From Virgibacillus phasianinus (GTDB taxonomy: Bacteria > Bacillota > Bacilli > Bacillales > Amphibacillaceae), in assembly GCF_002216775.1 (NCBI RefSeq), contig NZ_CP022315.1:2604001-2668000 (forward strand): a stretch of DNA of 64,000 nucleotides, read 5' to 3'. This document shows positions 58,766-64,000 of this stretch, piece by piece. Below the pieces are notes generated by a model. It was not told the origin of the DNA. It worked only from the letters and a program-made list of their open reading frames with translations, and did no database searches. Both the position numbers and the translations under genes were made by a program. Positions within the stretch are counted from its first letter, which is position 1. The number at the start of each line of letters is the position of its first letter.

Positions 58766-59392
58766 ATGAAAAATAATCCAACCAAGCAAAAAGTGATAAA
58801 TGCTGCTTCATCATTATTTTTTCAAAAAGGCTTCCATGGAACTTCCGTTAGGGACATTGCCGATAAGGCCTCCGTAAATGTGTCACTAATCAGCTATTAT
58901 TTTAAAGGAAAACAAGGATTATTAGAACATGCTGTGACCAATTACTATGAAACATATCTGACCAAGATGGAAGAAGCTCTAAGCAAAGCGGAAATGGAAA
59001 CGCCCATCGTTAAACTGAAACTATTGATAGATGCAATTATACAATATAAACAAAATAATCATCAATTTTCTTGTTTTATTCACAGAGAACTTTCAATTGA
59101 CTCCATTTTTGTTCGAGAAATGGCTGTAACATATTTGGCCAAGGAAAACTACTTTATTAGCAACACATTTACTGAAAGTCTGCCTAAGTGCAATAAAAGC
59201 AACATGGAACAACAGTTTTTACTTATGCAACTTAAAGGAATGCTGATTACCCCGTATGTACTGCAAAATGAATGGAAAAATCAGGTTGTCGGCAAAACAT
59301 CACATGATTTATTCGCGCAAAATTACACAAAAGTTATTCATAAATGGATCGATTTTATTACTTCGGAAACAGCACAATATGCGAATCATTAA
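58766..59392 (+). CDS. refZ: TetR-family DNA-binding protein RefZ (YttP)
   Basis: 208 aa. N-terminal TetR HTH (about 8-52; GFHGTSVRDIADKASVNVSL, YYFKGKQGLLEHA), then an all-helical regulatory domain. Collinear with B. subtilis RefZ (207 aa), which binds sites near oriC and helps move the Z ring at the start of sporulation. AAGGAG 10 nt before ATG 58766. Followed by ezrA, another FtsZ regulator; braB, found between them in B. subtilis, is absent. Confidence 0.88.
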   Translation: MKNNPTKQKVINAASSLFFQKGFHGTSVRDIADKASVNVSLISYYFKGKQGLLEHAVTNYYETYLTKMEEALSKAEMETPIVKLKLLIDAIIQYKQNNHQFSCFIHRELSIDSIFVREMAVTYLAKENYFISNTFTESLPKCNKSNMEQQFLLMQLKGMLITPYVLQNEWKNQVVGKTSHDLFAQNYTKVIHKWIDFITSETAQYANH

Positions 59393-59562
59393 AAAATATG
59401 TAAAATCGGCAATTTATTTGTAATTTTTTAGCCAAAAATGCTATTTACATGGTATCATTAGAATAATAATTATAAAATTACCATTTAAAAATAGTAAATA
59501 CGGTTGATACCTGTTCAAGGAATGAACATCCTCTTATACAGGGAAGAGTTAGGAGGCTTCAA

Positions 59563-61257
59563 ATGGCATATATCATCGGAATCGTTCTCGTTATAATTGC
59601 CTTAATCATTGTAGGACTAATTTTACGGAAAAGGATATATGATGTGGTTGACCAGCAAGAAAGCTGGAAAATGGATATAATGAATCGAAATATTGCATCT
59701 CAAATCTCACGGATTAAAAATTTAAATTTATCAGGGGAAACACAGGAGAAATTCGAGTCTTGGAAGGAACACTGGGAATACATAGTAACAAAACAACTTC
59801 CCAATATTGAGGAACATTTATTTGACGCCGAAGAAGCTGCTGATCGTTACCGCTTTGCATTGGCAAAAAAAACGCTGCGGAAAGTTGAAACAACCTTACA
59901 GCAAATCGAAAAAGACATTGAAAAAATGCTGGAAGAGCTCGAAGAATTAATCAGTTCAGAAGAAAAGAGCAGAAAAGAAATTGCAGAAATCGAACCTGAA
60001 GTGAAAGGGCTTCGAAAAAAATTATCACAAACCCGTTATTTGTACGGCAAAGCTGAAGCCCGATTTGATGTGGAACTTGATGAATTGGAAGAAGACCTGG
60101 ATAAGTACCATGATTTAACAAACTCCGGAAATTACCTTGAGGCACAGCAGCTTGTTGAGGGGATCAAAGTACAGATTGAACAATTGCAGGTTGAAATGGA
60201 TGAATTCCCCGAATTGTACAAGGCATGTAAAGATGTGCTTCCATCCCAGCTGGATGATTTAATCTCAGGAATCAAGGATATGAAGGAAGACGGTTATCGG
60301 ATTGAACACCTTGGCCTTGAAAAAGAAATTCGGGATTATCAACAGCGCCTATTCGACTGTGTCATCGCTGTTGAAAAAGGGGAAGTTACTGTCGTTAAGG
60401 ATACGATTACGGAAGTTGATGAGCGAATTAAGGACATGTATCAATTGTTAGAGAATGAGGCAATAGCTAAGAGTTACATAGAAACCAAGATTCCGGCTTA
60501 TCGGCAAAAGCTTAATGCGCTTGATTTAACTTTTCACAATACGAAAGCAGAGGTAGAGTCACTGCGTCAGGCCTATTACTTTGAAAACAGTGACATGGAA
60601 AAATATTTAACACTTGAGAAAACCATTGCAAATCTTAAGAAACAGCTGGATGAGCTTACCAGTGAAGAAAATGACCAGGCTATTTCCCATTTGCAAATAC
60701 GCGAGAAATTGGATGATAGTTTGGAACAGTTGGAATCACTGACACTGCAGCATGAAGAGTTTATTAAATTTATTAATAACCTCAGAAAAGATGAACTAGA
60801 GGCAAAAGAAAAATTACAGGAAATGAAAGACAAAGTATATAATACTATTCGGAAATTGAAGAAAAGTAATATTCCTGGTGTACCAAGCTTCATTTGGAGT
60901 TTACTTGAAACAACGAGCCAAAAAAATGAGCAGGTTCTAAACGCATTAGAAGCAAAGCCGCTTGACATGACAGTGGTTCAGCATGCATTAGTAGAAGCAG
61001 ATAAAAGCGTGGAACATGTAATTGAGCAGACAGATTTCATATTGGAACAGGCTTATTTAACAGAACAGGTTATCCAATACGCCAACAGATACCGCAGCAG
61101 ATACCCATTATTAGCTGCAAAGCTAGCTGAAGCCGAACGGTTGTTTAGGTCCTATGAGTATGAATTATCACTTGAACATGCTGCAAAAGCGATTGAGGAA
61201 ATTGAACCTGGAGCGTTGAAGCGAATTGAAGAGCGACAACAGGTTTTAGTTAAGTAG
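59563..61257 (+). CDS. ezrA: Septation ring formation regulator EzrA
   Basis: 564 aa. One N-terminal membrane helix (about 2-22; YIIGIVLVIIALIIVGLILR), followed by a long coiled-coil region (spectrin-like repeats) to the end. It restrains FtsZ ring assembly away from mid-cell and links the ring to wall synthesis. Length equals the family (562 aa in B. subtilis). TTAGGAGG 8 nt before ATG 59563. Confidence 0.96.
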   Translation: MAYIIGIVLVIIALIIVGLILRKRIYDVVDQQESWKMDIMNRNIASQISRIKNLNLSGETQEKFESWKEHWEYIVTKQLPNIEEHLFDAEEAADRYRFALAKKTLRKVETTLQQIEKDIEKMLEELEELISSEEKSRKEIAEIEPEVKGLRKKLSQTRYLYGKAEARFDVELDELEEDLDKYHDLTNSGNYLEAQQLVEGIKVQIEQLQVEMDEFPELYKACKDVLPSQLDDLISGIKDMKEDGYRIEHLGLEKEIRDYQQRLFDCVIAVEKGEVTVVKDTITEVDERIKDMYQLLENEAIAKSYIETKIPAYRQKLNALDLTFHNTKAEVESLRQAYYFENSDMEKYLTLEKTIANLKKQLDELTSEENDQAISHLQIREKLDDSLEQLESLTLQHEEFIKFINNLRKDELEAKEKLQEMKDKVYNTIRKLKKSNIPGVPSFIWSLLETTSQKNEQVLNALEAKPLDMTVVQHALVEADKSVEHVIEQTDFILEQAYLTEQVIQYANRYRSRYPLLAAKLAEAERLFRSYEYELSLEHAAKAIEEIEPGALKRIEERQQVLVK

Positions 61258-61322
61258 AGATGAAACAATGTCTCCTATTAAGGGAAAGTATGTTGACAAG
61301 GAACAGATTATGTATAAAAATA

Positions 61323-61373
61323 AAGGCTGTCTTATGAACCTGGGTTACATTCCAGTTCCATAAGTCAGCCTTC
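61323..61373 (+). terminator. Probable terminator of ezrA
   Basis: Long stem AAGGCTG.CTTATG with CATAAG.CAGCCTT, one mismatch, followed by the T-rich CATTTATTG. The T run is short. Confidence 0.6.
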
Positions 61374-61407
61374 ATTTATTGTTTATTCAAGGATAAGGAG
61401 CGGACTT

Positions 61408-62547
61408 ATGATTTATTTAGATAACAGTGCAACAACCAAACCAGATCCATCCGTTTTACAAAGTTACAATCAGGTTTCTGAACGGTTTTTTGCGAATCCG
61501 TCATCCATCCATCAATTTGGCGGAGAAGTGGAGAAGCTGTTGATAAAAGCGAGATCACAAGTGGCAGAAATTTTACACGTGCAAAACAATGAGGTCATTT
61601 TTACATCTGGTGGGACGGAAGGAAATAATCTAGCCATAAAAGGTATCGCCATGCAGCATCAGCAGCGTGGTAAACATATTATCACATCCCAGATTGAGCA
61701 TCCCTCTGTTTATGAGGCATGCCAATCACTTGAGGAACTAGGTTTTGAAATAACTTATTTGCCAGTTAATAAGAATGGAGTCGTCTCCGTACATGAGGTA
61801 TCAAGGGCGATTAGGCCTGACACCATATTAATTAGTGTAATGCATGTTAATAATGAGGTGGGATCAATCCAACCTGTTCAGGAAATAGGGGAGCTTGCGA
61901 AGAAATATCCTAAGCTGTTTTTTCATGTCGATCATGTCCAGGGTCTAGGCAAGGTGCCATTGCAATTAGCTGATAGTGGAATTGATTTATGTACAATGTC
62001 CGGGCATAAAATTCACGGACTTAAGGGAACGGGAATCTTATATATTGCCAGCAGAACTAGACTATTTCCATTATTTCATGGTGGAGATCAGGAAAGAAAA
62101 GTCCGTTCAGGTACAGAAAACTTAGCAGGTGCGGTTGCAATGGTTAAAGCCATTAGAATAACGAATGAACGGCAAAGGAAAAGCGCTGACAATTTGGCGG
62201 CTCTACGCGAAAATGTTATACATGGATTGGCTAAAATAGACAATGTTGCAATTAATTCTCCAGAAATAGCAGCGCCACACATCGTTAACTTTTCGGTGCT
62301 GGGATTGAAACCGGAAGTTCTCATTCACGCCTTAGGAGAGAAAGAAATTTTTATTTCAACAAAATCTGCTTGCTCTTCCAAACAGGATGACGAAAGCAGG
62401 GTGCTCGCTGCTATGGGCTTGCCCCGTGAACGAACGGTTTCCGGGTTAAGAATTAGTATGTCCTATGAGACGACTAAGGAAGAATTGGATAAATTCATGA
62501 AAGAAATAGAAATAGCAATTAAGCAATTGAAAAAAGTAGTGGGGTAG
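61408..62547 (+). CDS. nifZ: Cysteine desulfurase NifZ (IscS-type)
   Basis: 379 aa, PLP-dependent. The PLP Lys is in SGHKIHG near residue 200, and the catalytic Cys in STKSACSSK near 321. It takes sulfur from cysteine and gives it to ThiI as persulfide. It is 6 bp upstream of thiI, the fixed pair in Bacillus. Start ATG 61408 with AAGGAG 9 nt upstream. Confidence 0.93.
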   Translation: MIYLDNSATTKPDPSVLQSYNQVSERFFANPSSIHQFGGEVEKLLIKARSQVAEILHVQNNEVIFTSGGTEGNNLAIKGIAMQHQQRGKHIITSQIEHPSVYEACQSLEELGFEITYLPVNKNGVVSVHEVSRAIRPDTILISVMHVNNEVGSIQPVQEIGELAKKYPKLFFHVDHVQGLGKVPLQLADSGIDLCTMSGHKIHGLKGTGILYIASRTRLFPLFHGGDQERKVRSGTENLAGAVAMVKAIRITNERQRKSADNLAALRENVIHGLAKIDNVAINSPEIAAPHIVNFSVLGLKPEVLIHALGEKEIFISTKSACSSKQDDESRVLAAMGLPRERTVSGLRISMSYETTKEELDKFMKEIEIAIKQLKKVVG

Positions 62548-62553
62548 ATAATC

Positions 62554-63753
62554 ATGGAATTTGATCATATATTAATTCGTTATGGTGAAATGGCACTTAA
62601 GGGGAAAAATAGAAAAAGGTTTTACAGTAAGCTGCAGGACAATCTGCGGAAAGTGCTGGCTGAATTTCCTGAAGTAAAGGTGAAACGCACGCAAGGGAGA
62701 ATGTTTGTCCATTTGCATGGTCATGATCCAATGCCTGTTATGGACAAATGTAAAGAAGTATTTGGTATTCAAAGTTTAAGTCTCGCCATTAAAATTGCTA
62801 ATGACGAACAGGAAATCAAAGACGCAGCATTATATGCCTTGAAAAACAGTACAGGTACGAAAACCTTTAAAATAAGCGTTAAGCGAATTGACAAGAATTT
62901 TCCTGTAAGGTCACAGGAATTTAATAAAGATGTTGGTGCACATTTATTAGTTAATACGGAAGGTTATACGGTAGATGTTCACCATCCAGACTTAGAATTG
63001 AAAGTCGAAATTCGCACGGAAGCAACTTACATCACTTCAGAAGTCATAAAGGGTGCCGGTGGATTTCCTGTTGGGACATCTGGCAAATCCTTATTATTAT
63101 TGTCAGGAGGAATTGATAGTCCTGTAGCCGGTTATTTAGCAATGAAGCGCGGTGTGGCAATCGAAGCAATTCATTTTCATTCTCCGCCATTTACAAGTGA
63201 ACGAGCAAAACAAAAGGTCTTGGATTTGGCTTCTGAATTAACAAATTATGGTGCTACCATTAAATTACACATCGTTCCATTTACCAAATTGCAGCAGTTT
63301 ATATATCAGGAGATGCCCGAACGCTATACAATGACAATTATGCGAAGAATGATGCTTCGAATTGGTGAGGCCATCTGTGAAAAAGAATCAATCCTTTCGA
63401 TGACAACTGGTGAAAGTCTTGGGCAGGTTGCGAGCCAAACAATGGAGAGTATGAACTGTATTAATGAAGTAACAAATTATCCAGTATTACGGCCGTTAAT
63501 TACAATGGATAAGCTCGATATAATTGACATATCAAGAAAAATAAATACGTATGACATTTCGATTCGTCCCTATGAGGATTGTTGTACAATTTTTGTTCCA
63601 AAAGCACCTAAAACAAAGCCAAAACGGGAAAAAGTCAACTATTTTGAATCCACTGCTGACTTTGCCCCACTTATTCAGGAAGCGGTCGAAGGAACTGAGA
63701 TAATTACGATCACAAAAGAAAGAAAAGAAGAACAATACGAAGATTTGTTTTAA
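62554..63753 (+). CDS. thiI: tRNA 4-thiouridine synthase ThiI
   Basis: 399 aa. N-terminal ferredoxin-like and THUMP domains (about 1-165), then a PP-loop ATPase with SGGIDSPVAGY near 184-194. There is no C-terminal rhodanese domain (present in the 482-aa E. coli enzyme), as expected for Bacillus. It makes s4U8 in tRNA with sulfur from NifZ. The DCCTIFVPK segment near 345 holds the Cys that may carry sulfur. Confidence 0.95.
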   Translation: MEFDHILIRYGEMALKGKNRKRFYSKLQDNLRKVLAEFPEVKVKRTQGRMFVHLHGHDPMPVMDKCKEVFGIQSLSLAIKIANDEQEIKDAALYALKNSTGTKTFKISVKRIDKNFPVRSQEFNKDVGAHLLVNTEGYTVDVHHPDLELKVEIRTEATYITSEVIKGAGGFPVGTSGKSLLLLSGGIDSPVAGYLAMKRGVAIEAIHFHSPPFTSERAKQKVLDLASELTNYGATIKLHIVPFTKLQQFIYQEMPERYTMTIMRRMMLRIGEAICEKESILSMTTGESLGQVASQTMESMNCINEVTNYPVLRPLITMDKLDIIDISRKINTYDISIRPYEDCCTIFVPKAPKTKPKREKVNYFESTADFAPLIQEAVEGTEIITITKERKEEQYEDLF

Positions 63754-63833
63754 TCTTTTTCGCGGTATGACAGGGATTAATAGTCCAATTAAAGAAGTTT
63801 CATTTTATAACCAACATCTACCAGAGTTTTTCA

Positions 63834-63862
63834 TGAATGGTTTGCCTCCTTCCGACACACTA
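63834..63862 (+). promoter_or_regulatory. Probable sigma-G (forespore) promoter of the SASP gene
   Basis: TGAATG, 16-nt spacer, CACACTA, close to the sigma-G pattern (-35 ending in ATR, -10 CATNHTA; one mismatch). Confidence 0.5.
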
Positions 63863-63888
63863 TAAAGTTATCAAGGAGGTGAATTGAC

Positions 63889-64000
63889 ATGGCTAACAAC
63901 AATTCAAATCAATTAGTAGTACCTGGTGTACAACAAGCTCTTGATCAAATGAAAATGGAGATTGCACAAGAATTTGGTGTGAATCTTGGCGCTGAAACAG
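63889..64000 (+). CDS. sspA: Alpha/beta-type small acid-soluble spore protein, 5' part
   Basis: The first 37 codons are in the window; the rest runs off the right edge. [20 protein letters not shown] then [17 protein letters not shown] is the start of alpha/beta-type SASP, including the EFGVNLG segment; the GPR protease site (usually around E-I-A) is in the MEIAQEF part. These coat spore DNA and protect it from UV. AAGGAGGT is 8 nt before ATG 63889. thiI-sspA neighbourhood is as in B. subtilis. Confidence 0.93.
   Translation, partial: MANNNSNQLVVPGVQQALDQMKMEIAQEFGVNLGAET

Overview
The window is a chromosomal segment of a low-GC, spore-forming, moderately halophilic-type Bacillaceae bacterium (Virgibacillus/Oceanobacillus/Lentibacillus-like; the species cannot be fixed from the sequence alone). 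The evidence is A+T-rich DNA, AAGGAGG ribosome-binding sites, an alpha/beta-type spore protein gene at the right edge, T-box and S-box leaders, and a gene order that follows the Bacillus subtilis 'yt' region (ytlA-pckA-metK-ytoA-ytpB ... mnmM-leuS ... ytfP-murJ ... trmB-ytnP ... ytoP-ytoQ-ytpP-ytpQ-ytpR-sftA-murC-ytxGH-aroA-ccpA-acuCBA-tyrS-rpsD-dgcP-ytsP-refZ-ezrA-nifZ-thiI-sspA).

Layout. 1-6.3 kb: a nitrate/taurine-type ABC transporter, PEP carboxykinase, SAM-riboswitch-controlled metK (frameshifted), ytoA and the sesquarterpene synthase gene ytpB. 6.3-10.7 kb: an aspartate-type permease and a three-gene polar amino-acid ABC operon. 10.8-15.5 kb: mnmM, T-box-controlled leuS, a secreted hypothetical protein and a rhodanese. 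15.6-21.1 kb: one rRNA operon (16S-23S-5S, no tRNA) with tandem promoters and visible RNase III processing stems. 21.1-30 kb: a frameshifted ytfP-type flavoprotein gene, murJ, an RsuA-type pseudouridine synthase, ytzE, an RNA cyclic phosphodiesterase, ytmP, trmB and ytnP. 29.3-32.1 kb: divergent ku and ligD (NHEJ). 32-37.7 kb: ytzB, ytoP, a DUF84 NTPase, a PUA-less proB, ytoQ, ytpP, ytpQ and ytpR. 37.7-38.6 kb: a nested inverted-repeat element. 38.6-47 kb: sftA, a NaPRTase, murC, ytxGH with a sigma-B promoter, the aroA fusion and ccpA. 47-55.9 kb: acuCBA, a class A PBP, a truncated bioY behind a BirA box, T-box tyrS, and rpsD. 56-64 kb: dgcP, ytsP, refZ, ezrA, nifZ, thiI and the start of an SASP gene.

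Most of the window is conserved housekeeping sequence, and I see no phage, IS transposase, CRISPR array or defence island. The observations most worth checking are: (1) two one-base deletions in short G runs that break metK and the ytfP homologue; (2) a family of non-coding, inverted-repeat-ended elements at three places, one of them a nested 680-bp structure before sftA; (3) a truncated bioY that keeps a perfect BirA operator and now sits directly in front of the tyrS T-box; (4) three 21-bp tandem units upstream of the ytlA-type gene; (5) a cre-like site just downstream of the pckA promoter; (6) a textbook sigma-B promoter before ytxGH.
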